Below are positions 38,801 through 47,090 of a DNA stretch of 64,000 nt, piece by piece. A program made the translations under genes and the position numbers. How positions within the stretch are numbered: the stretch's first letter is position 1; every line of letters begins with the position of its first letter. The notes beneath the pieces were generated by a model. It searched no databases, was not told the DNA's origin, and worked only from the letters and a program-made list of their open reading frames with translations. The stretch is taken from positions 1,426,001-1,490,000 of the forward strand of contig JALJCQ010000026.1 of the NCBI GenBank assembly GCA_023091665.1, given 5' to 3'. The stretch is from Pythium myriotylum. Its lineage: Eukaryota; Oomycota; Peronosporomycetes; Pythiales; Pythiaceae.

Positions 38801-41079
38801 GGCTCAGCATCTTCCGCTTCGTGCCAGCGTCCAGTTACCCTGGATGGAACGATAACAACGGAACCAGCTGGAATAGCACGAACGGTACATCAGGTGGCTG
38901 GAAGCCTCCTCCTCCTCCATCGACTCCGCCGTCAGCGTTCTATGCTCAGTGCGCGAATCTCCTTGCGCCATGCACGGAGAATGCGATTTGTCTTCAGACC
39001 GTCAGTAAGTGGCTCCCTCAAGTAGTGGCCAACTTGTCGAACCTGTACCCTGACTGGGATGGCATCTATCGCGTCCACTGGGACAATGCTGAGCTCAATC
39101 TCGCCACTAGTCCGTCTTCAGCGACAACAACACCCAGCATTGACCTTTACAAAGCTCAGGTGTTGGACTTCCTCTCATGCATCTCCAAGTTCGGATACGC
39201 TGTAGGCTACGCTCCGGGAGAAAACAACACTTTCGTGCCGACGACGTTGCGGTTCGAGGCTACACGATCGTTGTATTTGGCATCAACATCACCAGACTTC
39301 TCGCTCCAGTACACAGGCCTTCCGGCGCAGTTCTTCCCTATTGGCGCTAACTGCACGCCGTACCTCGACCTTATCCAGTATCAGTACGGTGAACACATCA
39401 GGACCCGGTCTTGGTGGGACACGAAGTCGGGCATGTACGCGTACGGGTTCTCGGGGTCTCTCGAGGCCATGAATGGGCTGTTGATCGGTGGCTTTGGGGC
39501 GCCTAGTCAGCTTACACCTCTCGTTTACGATGTCTGGTTCGAATCGCTGAACCCGTCATGGGATTACCTTCGGTCGTGGTACAGCCCCGCTTCTCCAGCG
39601 ACGGATAACACGACGTCCTGCGCCTCATGCAATCAAAAACTTGAGGCATGCTACAATGACACTGAGTGCTGGCGTGGCGTCCAGGATGCTGTGCTTCCCA
39701 TTCTCAAGCAGCAGAACGGCGCGATTCCCTCGTTCGTGTCATCGGAAGGCAACGGGATCTTCGTGTACAAGGCCGACCTCGGGTTCATGCTACGAGACCG
39801 CATCGTGAATATCCCGGCAGCTGTGAGAACGGCGTTCCAAACAACGGCTTCATGGCAACATTTCACAGACATCTTGCTTTGTGTATCAGCCATGGCGTGC
39901 GACGTGGAGAATATGGACAACGCGCTTGAGCCACCAGCTACAGCGCACGCGCCGTCATTCCTCCACTTCCAGCCAGCGTCAGCAGAGCTTTTCCTGTACG
40001 AGGACTCGATGGTCAACCTCGTTATCAATGGTGCGCAGTTCTCGTACATGGAACGTGGGATGGGCACGAGCGATGGGCTTGACGCATTTCTACAAACTGC
40101 GCTCCAGCCGTTTGGCGTGCCTTACGACGTCGTTCTCGTGAGTAGTGACACCAACAACAACGCATTCAACTACAGCATCTCGTTTGGTGACGCTTACTTC
40201 GGCGTGCTCCCCCAAATCTTCGTGTCCAACCCTGGAACGGTGACGATGGGACAGCCCCCTATTGCAAACCTCCTGCCATGGCAGCTCACGATCGATTCTA
40301 TCAATCAAATGCCGCAATGGGACAAGCTCACGTCAGCACTATCAGCAGGCCCGCCCTCTGCTGGGAACCCACCGTCTGGAGGGTACAGTTTTGTTGATTG
40401 CAACTATGGCGAGGCGCTACGGCGCGTGTGTTACAATAGCTACGATTGTCAGTCGCTGCTCTCGACTGCTCTAGCTCATATGCGCGACCAGCTGCAGGCC
40501 ATGCCGACCCAGTTCAACGACGAGAAGCGCGTTTTTGTGGCCAACCTCCGGGGTCTGCTAACCGCGATGGTCTTCCCATTCGCTGCTAACGGTGATGCAA
40601 TTCACATGCTCATGGATGTTCTCCGCGAGAGTGCGCGATGTGCATCTACATCCACGACCAGTACGACAGCTGCAACACCAATCTTCCAAGACATGAAGAT
40701 GTCGTTCCTTCGACCGGCTTCAGGCCCAGTCACGCTTATGTACCTCGGTGGGATCTTCGAGTATCCCCAGGAGGCACCGGGCGAAGACCGAATCAACGGC
40801 TTCGGTCAATTTATGTACGACCATGTAGTCGCGCCGAGCGGTGAGGGCGCTGGAATCATGCACTGGTTTGGTGCAATGGGCAACGACATCATGAAGCACG
40901 ACTTCGAGTTCCCGCGAGTCTACGGGATGCCACCACCTCACTTGCACGCCGCAGACCCCATCACAGGTGGATTTGTTGGCTCAGATGACTGGGCGTGGGA
41001 GCTCTCCTTCCAATCCCCCACCTACACGCTCGACAACGCCTTTGCCCCATGGCTCGACTGGCTCAGCACGAAGCCTTGA
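35836..41079 (+). CDS. Giant secreted protein with five Cys modules (1,747 residues)
   Basis: Single exon. A signal peptide (MRSCVVAVAAVALASNVASA) leads into a Ser-rich segment with a run of 12 Ser, then repeated modules of about 200-380 residues. Four modules open with Cys-x2-Cys-x6-Cys-x4-Cys or a close variant: CGRCLPLYESCLFDFDC (about 751), CANLLAPCTENAIC (1038), CASCNQKLEACYNDTEC (1262) and CNYGEALRRVCYNSYDC (1522). An N-terminal variant begins CELCERDK (about 348). Modules close near CWSMSQC, CWAEQRC, LSCISKF, LLCVSAMAC and RESARC. A Ser/Gly/Asp linker with GSDSSQ repeats lies at about 580-650. Many N-x-S/T sites suggest heavy glycosylation. There is no transmembrane or GPI tail, so it is probably secreted or wall-bound. 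I do not recognise the family; an adhesion or matrix role is speculation. Confidence 0.85.
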   Translation: MRSCVVAVAAVALASNVASAQPNSQFGSLGTEVQMNFGSDSSGASEDGSSDSGSWYPVPTTSTTDWGIDWSWNQSSSSSSSSSSSSTSGSGSWPDYEDEAGVEVTFPGLDGSIDAIRRRTFYFDKSKGFEVRATNDSGDGLKYGCSFAYCIRLVFETDYGAMSPFDAFVVDRYESVGGPVVLEKDVWDDRPLPLVLGRLSNESRARLGNWSDASNWDETRRTTWVLSSLYGRPEEIDVTLSLKQLYTLLPGYNGTDPSSDGPFYSADLTDQVIIRVTGEVASPFAGVGIMLPIVVNHTGSRLVDVNLTTTLLYEGEGVNGGNEIELKFTLSRRKYGGIMPWYPAKASPECELCERDKNLPMAFQECLDARLQNESAAFDDLLSFKNDRDSFDIEPFAEACFDAIASGEWVNGTNTTAPMRYWDGVQWVTPTDPDPEDAKKRWEILRQTDEALQCWSMSQCPLGGTAARSDAEVVVLRHVPASTKIEFNEPDYNFYLQLGLEEAGKDEIITTTVMTSDTRPEEIESAIERAFPNADELSLDVEVRVYNNTDEIDLLMRLNRGLMDKYNRALEWIGTSRSSDDSSIGSDSSAGVDNSLNDERSSRGSGNSRGSDSIQGSDSSQGSDSSQSDSSGGDGGSTSDSSSQSRWGPGTGSVKPQPPKLHEIPPQTYTVEIISHNITVVPHVVAVFSNDNNVSYQSVNNSLRFEVAPLDVNKFEYVPPPPYIDLDWQEEPAWMDEVRRRIPQFAWNDSCGRCLPLYESCLFDFDCAFGVNDYAANAFSRERLINQTEWYFSEHGFKYSVRLNEVARAAKPFFPRDGFSKFQDLVGCWAEQRCNLDERRPIYYKNKDIVEPATPTILSYTDAELLLFVDENETISVINGARSFNTTAYQSSLRFADFLRQEVFPNSTEWQDVEVNTAIVDHFGVAKLRISVSPPDMLWAGDDVWVRTQNPTSSVTFTPWALSIEANRTDLVEESGGWRAIQWPRLEEWLSIFRFVPASSYPGWNDNNGTSWNSTNGTSGGWKPPPPPSTPPSAFYAQCANLLAPCTENAICLQTVSKWLPQVVANLSNLYPDWDGIYRVHWDNAELNLATSPSSATTTPSIDLYKAQVLDFLSCISKFGYAVGYAPGENNTFVPTTLRFEATRSLYLASTSPDFSLQYTGLPAQFFPIGANCTPYLDLIQYQYGEHIRTRSWWDTKSGMYAYGFSGSLEAMNGLLIGGFGAPSQLTPLVYDVWFESLNPSWDYLRSWYSPASPATDNTTSCASCNQKLEACYNDTECWRGVQDAVLPILKQQNGAIPSFVSSEGNGIFVYKADLGFMLRDRIVNIPAAVRTAFQTTASWQHFTDILLCVSAMACDVENMDNALEPPATAHAPSFLHFQPASAELFLYEDSMVNLVINGAQFSYMERGMGTSDGLDAFLQTALQPFGVPYDVVLVSSDTNNNAFNYSISFGDAYFGVLPQIFVSNPGTVTMGQPPIANLLPWQLTIDSINQMPQWDKLTSALSAGPPSAGNPPSGGYSFVDCNYGEALRRVCYNSYDCQSLLSTALAHMRDQLQAMPTQFNDEKRVFVANLRGLLTAMVFPFAANGDAIHMLMDVLRESARCASTSTTSTTAATPIFQDMKMSFLRPASGPVTLMYLGGIFEYPQEAPGEDRINGFGQFMYDHVVAPSGEGAGIMHWFGAMGNDIMKHDFEFPRVYGMPPPHLHAADPITGGFVGSDDWAWELSFQSPTYTLDNAFAPWLDWLSTKP

Positions 41080-41649
41080 GCGCTCACGCCATATGTAGGA
41101 TTTGAGACGAAATGTGTAGGCGTTGTTGGATCATGGACATTATTCAAAACGAGGAGCTCCGAGTAGAATGAATTTGATCATCATGGGTAACGAGAGAGAA
41201 GAGCTCTCCAGCATTTGAATGTATTCGACGCAAATACGCATTCAGCCTCGCTCTTCCCATTGTTTGGAAGGGCCACCAAAGCCAGAAGTTCCCAGACAAG
41301 CGCACGTCTGTTGCCTGTATCGTGATCCACAGGTTCAACAGTAGAGTCACACCGTTCAGTGGGGCCCACCACTCGTCTTGCAGTCATCAATTATAGAGGG
41401 TGCATAGAAGATCTCAGTACTGCAAAAGCACCAAGAAGGTCACCCTGTCCCCGGTGCTGGGACAGTGGCAGCCCACGCCTGTCAGCGATTGTCGAGCGTC
41501 CCAAGAGCGTCGCATAGGAAGGAAACTGCCCTCGTCGCGTGGCTTCTCTTTTCATGGTGTTGGAGGGCGGAGGCTCATCAAATGGGAATCGTATTTGCTT
41601 GAAAGGCGCACGCGGCGGGGTAGCCACCTCGTCTGCTAGGTAAGCGGCG
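41080..41649. other. Upstream region of the FCS finger gene at 41650
   Basis: No gene is accepted. 41430-41560 matches the inverse of 35420-35560, so promoter-side DNA was duplicated together with the finger gene. Confidence 0.5.
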
Positions 41650-42144
41650 ATGTCCATGCTCGATCTCTTCCGCAACCACAAGCCATCACTGTCGCTGGGT
41701 CGACCAGCGTCTGAGTCGAATCTCTTCGAAGAAGCGAGTGAATCGAAGACCCTCAAGCGTTGCGCGACCTCGCGGGCCGCGACGAAGAGTGGCTGGGGCA
41801 TTGTGCCCGTGCTCAATGAACTCGAGCGGCGCAGCAGTGCAAACAACTTGCTACAAAGAAGATCACCTAGCGCCAAGCAGATGCTCTGCCTCAATTGCCG
41901 CCGGCTTTTCTTCCCCGGACATCGTCCCAGAACTGACGCACCACAGTCTTCAGTCCCCATGAGTGACCAGTTCTGCTCGCTCGACTGCAAGAGCAGCTAT
42001 GAGTACAACTCGTCGATTCAAGACCTCGTTGACTTTCAGCTCCACGAAAGTTCTTCGCTAAGCAGTGTTGAGGAAGGCGCCGTGGTGAAGCTGGACGACG
42101 ACACTGACCTTTCGTTCGAGGTCAGTAGCCTAGGAGGCTCATAG
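41650..42144 (+). CDS. Small FCS-type zinc-finger protein, intron-less member
   Basis: This 164-residue protein has the finger CLNCRRLFF followed by SDQFCSLDCKSSYEYNSSIQ, i.e. Cys-x2-Cys-x24-FCS-x2-Cys. The N-terminal half is Ser/Arg-rich and starts MSMLDLFRNHK. The C-terminus is acidic (KLDDDTDLSFEVSS). The motif and length match the genes at 33828-34376 and 42816-43365, though this member has a ten-residue longer finger loop and no intron. No localisation signal is visible. The relic at 34952-35293 is its closest relative in the window. Confidence 0.75.
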   Translation: MSMLDLFRNHKPSLSLGRPASESNLFEEASESKTLKRCATSRAATKSGWGIVPVLNELERRSSANNLLQRRSPSAKQMLCLNCRRLFFPGHRPRTDAPQSSVPMSDQFCSLDCKSSYEYNSSIQDLVDFQLHESSSLSSVEEGAVVKLDDDTDLSFEVSSLGGS

Positions 42145-42236
42145 TTTAGGGAGTTTGGTAAATTGACAATTCAAGTGAGGTCTATTAGTCTGCTCATATA
42201 GAGACCGATAGCCGGCGCTAGTCGCCACCGTTAGGA

Positions 42237-42794
42237 TTAAACTCCCCTTCTCCAATGCTCGAGATCACTGTTAAGGAGATCTGCGATGCGTGTGTGTTCT
42301 TCTCTTGTCGTGGGGTGCACGACTTGACTACTCGTTCGCGTATCCATCGCTAAGTTCGCCGCCGCGTCCGCCATGCGGTTCGAAGCTCTTGGATGGTGTC
42401 GCCAGGCGCGTACTCTGAGTGAGTCTGCGAGGCGGCGTGCGCGAGCGTACATCTCCCGGAGTACGTCATTGCTCGGGGCCTTGTAGTTCCGCATTTGTTG
42501 GATAATCATCATGCTGTCTCCTACGACCGACAAAGGGGTCCACTTGTGCCTCGCTGCTGCATCGAGTCCAGTCAGCAGGCCATTGTACTCTGCTCGATTG
42601 TTTGTGGTCGCCTCATGAGCATAGGACATAGCGGCTGTGAATACAACCTCTGCGTTCACGTCGTTCTGACCTAGCCGGACGATGATGGCGCCAGCGCCTC
42701 CTGCACCCGGGTTGCCTCTCGATCCTCCATCGAAGAACAGTAGGTATTGCAGATTGGGGTCGCCAGTAGGTGGCCCGACGGCAACTCGATCCAC
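42237..42794 (-). CDS. Stand-alone RNase H-like protein
   Basis: This 185-residue protein is almost entirely one RNase HI/reverse-transcriptase-type RNase H domain. The active-site acids are present: Asp22 in FFDGGSRGNPG, Glu69 in NNRAEYNGLL, Asp93 in VVGDSMMIIQQM and Asp143 in ASNRMADAAANLAM. It should cut RNA in RNA:DNA hybrids. The RVT_3-like sequence is typical of retroelement-derived domains, but no reverse transcriptase or integrase lies next to it, so domestication or a solo fragment is possible. Its ATG lies only 21 bp from the ATG of the divergent finger gene at 42816. Confidence 0.85.
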   Translation of the reverse strand: MDRVAVGPPTGDPNLQYLLFFDGGSRGNPGAGGAGAIIVRLGQNDVNAEVVFTAAMSYAHEATTNNRAEYNGLLTGLDAAARHKWTPLSVVGDSMMIIQQMRNYKAPSNDVLREMYARARRLADSLRVRAWRHHPRASNRMADAAANLAMDTRTSSQVVHPTTREEHTRIADLLNSDLEHWRRGV

Positions 42795-42815
42795 TCCTAA
42801 ATTCGCCTCAAGTGT

Positions 42816-43365
42816 ATGAGCATGGGTCCTCTCGATATCCCTCCTCGGTCATCCGTCAGCACCCAGCCAACCAAGTCTAAATCCATCTCGCCTTCATCAA
42901 TGTACCATTGCGTGAGCAGCTACAGTCACCTGTGGACAACGACTGGCGACCCAGCAAACACACAGCCGTAGCAACTCAGCCACGAGCCAAAGCAATGCCA
43001 CGAGCCTCAACTCGAGCAATATCGACGGAAACGGCCGTGGAAGTGAGTCACTGGACTCCAGTTTCGAGAACGAAACATTTGGAGGATGCTCTTCGTTAAC
43101 CTACAACGCTGATGAATCGTTTAGAGGCTTACGAGCAAAGCAGTCGATCTGCCCTAACTGTCGCGGGCTGTTCTTCGTCGAACTCGTGCAAGTGTCCGAG
43201 CCGTTTTGCTCGCTAGACTGCCGAACTTGCTCCCAGTTCACCTTCTGCGTTCACTACGACACCAAACAAGCGACGGCTTGTGTATCGTTGACCGACCAGC
43301 CTAGGCTCCGTTGTGAAGACGATAGTGTCGAGAACTCCACAGAGCCATCGTGGAATTCAGACTGA
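42816..43365 (+). CDS. Small FCS-type zinc-finger protein, two exons
   Basis: Exon 1 (42816-42911) ends SPSSMYHC. A 43 nt intron (42912-42954; gtgagc donor, acccag acceptor) joins exon 2 (42955-43365) in phase 0 to give 168 residues. Without splicing, the upstream frame stops at TAG and the finger frame has no ATG, so an intron or a frame break is required. The finger is CPNCRGLFFVELVQVSEPFC, then SLDCRTC, followed by a Cys-rich tail and final EPSWNSD, as in the gene at 33828 (ASWDSD). The Asn/Ser-rich middle is low complexity. The intron is unusually short but matches its paralog in position and donor. Confidence 0.6.
42912..42954 (+). other. Short 43 nt intron of the FCS finger gene
   Basis: It has a gtgagc donor and an acccag acceptor in phase 0. 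Position and donor are conserved with the 54 nt intron at 34233-34286, which supports it despite its length. Confidence 0.5.
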
Positions 43366-43503
43366 GAGACTTTCTCTATTTGACATGGCTGCATTGTGTA
43401 TATTGCGTGTACGTTTAAAGATTAGTGTCCATGACATTAAAGCAAGATTCAGGTGGGACACGCGACTTTAGAAATGGCGCAAGCGCTCTGAAAGGTCATC
43501 GCA

Positions 43504-44364
43504 ATGTTGGAGACCAAGGTTACCAAAGAGAACTGCATCCGTGCGGCAGCAGATGGAGACGTGGGAACGCTGCGAAGTCACCTAGACCAGCTGGGTCGTA
43601 GTCAATGCGGGAACTTCAACAACCAGGTTACTGGTGAGAAGCAAGCTTGCGACGCAGCTGAACCGAAGACGAATGGCGCGTCGATTGTGCAATGGATCGA
43701 GCTCACCAAGACCCTCTTTCGCGAGGCAATCGAGAATGGCCACACTAACGTCGTATCGGAGCTCATGAAAGCGACATTGGTTGAGAAGATATTTAGCGAT
43801 CCGATCGAGCGGCGCGACCTGTTGTCAGAGCTACTGCGGGGCGCGATTGTCGAAGACTACAGTGAGATCGTCCAGTGTCTACTTACTCACGGAGCGGATC
43901 CCAACCGCTCCGTCGTGGTGGATGATAATCATGACGAAGACGAGCTTTTACCACTGGCGCTGGCAGCACGGCTCGGGTCACTAGAGATCGCCCAACTTCT
44001 GCTACAATACGGAGCTTTGGTCAATGCGCGAAGCAATCTCGACGGCTCGGCTGCGCTCCACGAAGCTGCAAGGCAAGACGAGGGCGAGATCATCGAGCTG
44101 CTTGTACAGTCAGGAGCTGCCGTGGACGCTCAAGACGACGCGAACGGCGAGACAGCTCTCCACGTGGCTGTCAAGAGAGGCAGCAAGCAGGCTGTGCGCG
44201 TGCTGATTCGCTGCCACGCAAATATCAGCCTCACTAACAAGCGAGGCAGCTGCGCCGTGCACCTCGCTCTCGTGGAAGCGCAACGAGACATTTTGGACCT
44301 ACTGGCGAGCGCAGGAGCGAATATCGAACACCCCGCGGTCCCCCCAACGCCGCGAAGGAAGTGA
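43504..44364 (+). CDS. Ankyrin-repeat protein
   Basis: This 286-residue single-exon protein has about five ankyrin repeats. The clear ones include EIVQCLLTHGADPNRS, LGSLEIAQLLLQYGALVNAR, LHEAARQDEGEIIELLVQSG and TALHVAVKRGSKQAVRVLIR. The N-terminal part (ENCIRAAADGDVGTLRSHLD) is a diverged first repeat followed by an acidic insertion. No signal peptide or other domain is seen, so it is probably a cytosolic or nuclear protein-binding scaffold. Confidence 0.85.
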   Translation: MLETKVTKENCIRAAADGDVGTLRSHLDQLGRSQCGNFNNQVTGEKQACDAAEPKTNGASIVQWIELTKTLFREAIENGHTNVVSELMKATLVEKIFSDPIERRDLLSELLRGAIVEDYSEIVQCLLTHGADPNRSVVVDDNHDEDELLPLALAARLGSLEIAQLLLQYGALVNARSNLDGSAALHEAARQDEGEIIELLVQSGAAVDAQDDANGETALHVAVKRGSKQAVRVLIRCHANISLTNKRGSCAVHLALVEAQRDILDLLASAGANIEHPAVPPTPRRK

Positions 44365-45439
44365 CCGAAATCACCCACAACACTGTCGAGGAATTGGACT
44401 ACCAACGTGTCAACTGGAGGACCACGCCGGAGATTTCGATGGTGTGATATTTTCGTCCAGGCCTGACTTTGGAACGGTCGGCACTGGATTTTAGTCATAT
44501 ATCTTCAAGCCTCCTCCCTCTTCAAAGAACGCGTGCACGCGATCTCTCATGTGACGACGGAGAAGAACCTGTGTGTATCACAAGGGGATGGATCTCTCGT
44601 TGAGATATCCTCACATGAGAACTCTACCCGCGCAAACCACGTCCACTTCAGGATTCTTAAATATCATCCCCTCTCGCTTCTTCGCGGTCGCCGCTCGTGG
44701 AATCTTCGCGTGATTGAAGGAATCCTACGTTTCTCTCGTAATAAATCACCCACAGGGAGCCCTCCACCCTCCTTTGGGTGCGTGGATTCGCGTGAGTCAT
44801 AATCACACACCGCGTGGGTGCACCCGGCGTGGGTAGCGTGGGTTCGCCGTCAGCTGGTGCCACAGTCATCGCTCGCCTCCACACTGGGGGGTCCTCACGT
44901 GCTCGACGAGCGATTGACACTTGAAATCGCACGACGCCCTCGTGGATGAAGACCGATCCTGTCCCATTAATTCGCCGCAACCAGTTGATGGCTTCCGTCT
45001 GTGAAACTTTGCCGTCTGTAACCATAGACCAAATAATCCACCGGATCTGTCTCGATCGATGCGCGATATTTCGTTCATCCCCCCCCCTTTATTCATTACC
45101 AGGCAACGAGAAGACAAAAAAAAAAAAGACCCTCCCCCTCCAAAACCCCTTCAAACCGGCATTAGGGGTCGGGGTCGAGGGTCGATCTTGGTTCTTTTTG
45201 TTGAGTTTTTTCGTAGTGGTATCTGATGTTGCCGGGCCTGGCTCGTAACCCGTTCACATCCAAAATATCTCATTGTGGGACATTTTACAGCCAATCACCG
45301 GCCCTCAGCTGCAATGGGTTCGACGTTAGACTCACCGCTCTCCTCCCCCTCGCCAAGGGCTCCGCTCACTTTCGAATCCGCGCTCCAAGTCCCAAGTCTC
45401 CTCCGTTTGCTCTTCTTCGATCCCCACACACCACCAACC
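44365..45439. other. Intergenic region with homopolymer tracts
   Basis: A minus frame of 122 codons (44657-45025) is not recognised. A run of nine C (45079-45087) and of twelve A (45116-45127) lie together. An initiator-like motif at 45366 belongs to the next gene. Confidence 0.45.
45366..45372 (+). promoter_or_regulatory. Oomycete initiator-like TCACTTT
   Basis: GCTCACTTTCGAATCC lies 68 nt before the ATG at 45440 and is nearly identical to the motif before the elicitin-like gene (13986). Confidence 0.45.
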
Positions 45440-46033
45440 ATGCCGTCTCCTTTCCGCCCGAGCATGCGCGACACGCTGCAGGCCGTCGACGACCGCTCGG
45501 CTCGCTGTGCCTACCCGTCCAAGCCCTGTCCGAATGCTCGCGCCGTCAAACTCAACGGAGACGCCCACAACTTTTGCGAGTTCCACCGACGCAAGGCCAA
45601 CATGAACCAGCGCCGATGGCAGCAGCGTCGTCGTCGCATGCGCCACATCGGAGACACGGCCACGCAGTCGCCGTCGTCGGCAGCCGCGTTGGCCTCGCCT
45701 CGCGACGAGCTCGAGTCCGCTGAGGCCGTGGTCATGCTCCAGCAGAGTGGGGGGCGCTACTCGCCCGTGCCAGCGTACTCGTGGCCTCGATACTCGCCCA
45801 CGAGCGTCGAGTGGGCGCCACGCCCTGCGCCAATGCCATACCGACCAGCTGGCGTGAACGTGCTCGACTCGACCTTGCCACGAGCTGTGCCGTACGTGCC
45901 GACACAGCCGCTGACGCAGAGCCCGATCATCCCGCCGCTGCGATCACTGCCGCTGCCCGCTCTGCTTCCGTCTGCGTTCGCCTCGACCAAGACGCCGCCG
46001 CGCCCGGCATCTGCGAGCGTGTACACGTGCTAG
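45440..46033 (+). CDS. Small Cys/His plus basic-motif protein
   Basis: This 197-residue protein has a conserved-looking N-terminal part: RCAYPSKPCPNARAVKLNG and HNFCEFHRRKANMNQRRWQQ, giving Cys23, Cys30, Cys46 and His49 (Cys-x6-Cys-x15-Cys-x2-His). A strongly basic helix with RRRR follows directly. The arrangement suggests a small zinc-binding nucleic-acid or protein contact module; I recall similar sequences in oomycetes without a known function. The rest is Pro/Ala/Ser-rich and disordered. The start at 45440 was chosen because upstream in-frame codons are unlike coding sequence and because the initiator motif lies just upstream. Confidence 0.65.
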   Translation: MPSPFRPSMRDTLQAVDDRSARCAYPSKPCPNARAVKLNGDAHNFCEFHRRKANMNQRRWQQRRRRMRHIGDTATQSPSSAAALASPRDELESAEAVVMLQQSGGRYSPVPAYSWPRYSPTSVEWAPRPAPMPYRPAGVNVLDSTLPRAVPYVPTQPLTQSPIIPPLRSLPLPALLPSAFASTKTPPRPASASVYTC

Positions 46034-47090
46034 ATGCCTTGCGACCCCGCTTTTCTCGCTCCCAATTTTTCTCTTTTTCTCTTTAGTAAAATGTATCAAT
46101 TAGACGCTTTCTTAAAATTGTTCATTTGGTTTTTGTATGCATCTGCTTTCGTAGGGGTGGTGGGAGCTTGGACATGGTTGTTTTGAGTTTTCATTCGAGC
46201 GCCGCTTCTCCTGGCCACATCTCACCCCTTCACTGGATTTCTCGAGGAATCCTTCTCCCATCCACCCACGAATCACACATGTGAAGTCGTGTGAGATTTG
46301 TGATGTGACGACTTTGCCACGTCTACAGGGACGGTGCATCCATTAGCACTGATCTGAGGTTTACCAAACGAAGATCGAAGGTTGGGAACCAGTCGGCGTT
46401 GCATGCGTGGCTTCACAACCTGGGATGGCCGATTGATGGCTGATCAAAGATCCCAAACGATCAAGAACAAACACGTCAAAGCGTCGGCGCTGAGAAGTAT
46501 CTTGCCAGATCAGGAGCACGTCCACAGTGAGTTCGGAGCGTGCACTGAGCAGAACTCACTCGAGAGTTCGGCCAACTCAGAACGACTGGAGCAACTGGCA
46601 GCTCGCAAGTCCAGACGCCGCGCTGGACGCTTCCTTTTCTTGCCAGATCCACTTCTCAATTTCGCGAGTGGTTTGAAACGTCTGAGTTCCAGACTGGAGT
46701 GAAGTCTGATTGAGACAATAGAACTGGTTTTGGCGACGCTGAAAGCTCGCCAACTCACCGATGGAGTGGGCCAGGTGACCAGTGCTGCACTGGGAAGAAT
46801 ACACTCGAGATGTGTTGATCCTTTCCAGAGAAGGGTCCCCCACCGGATGGTTCGCATGTCACTCCATGGGGAACATTCCGGTTCGTGCAACATCACAACC
46901 ACCCAAAGAGCTGATTGGATGATTGTCACAACACCAATGTATCCATTAAGAGATGATAGAAATGAATTCTATATGGATACACTGACCCGGCTGAGAAGCT
47001 ATTCTTGACCATCACCAAACAACGACCAACAACATAGACGCCAATCGAGCGTGACAAACCATCGTGTTCTGAGAAGTACCGCGTGTCGCG
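46034..47090. other. Intergenic region, no clear gene
   Basis: Frames of 106 codons (46382-46702, plus) and 139 codons (46510-46929, minus) overlap and lack recognisable features. Confidence 0.45.

Noticed and set aside
41391..41990. 199-codon minus frame over the FCS finger gene
   Set aside because: It is the complement of the sense gene, whose finger motif is conserved with paralogs; the shared minus-strand strings only reflect that homology.
45079..45127. C9 and A12 homopolymers as a possible processed-transcript scar
   Set aside because: No adjacent intron-less gene copy or target-site duplication was found.
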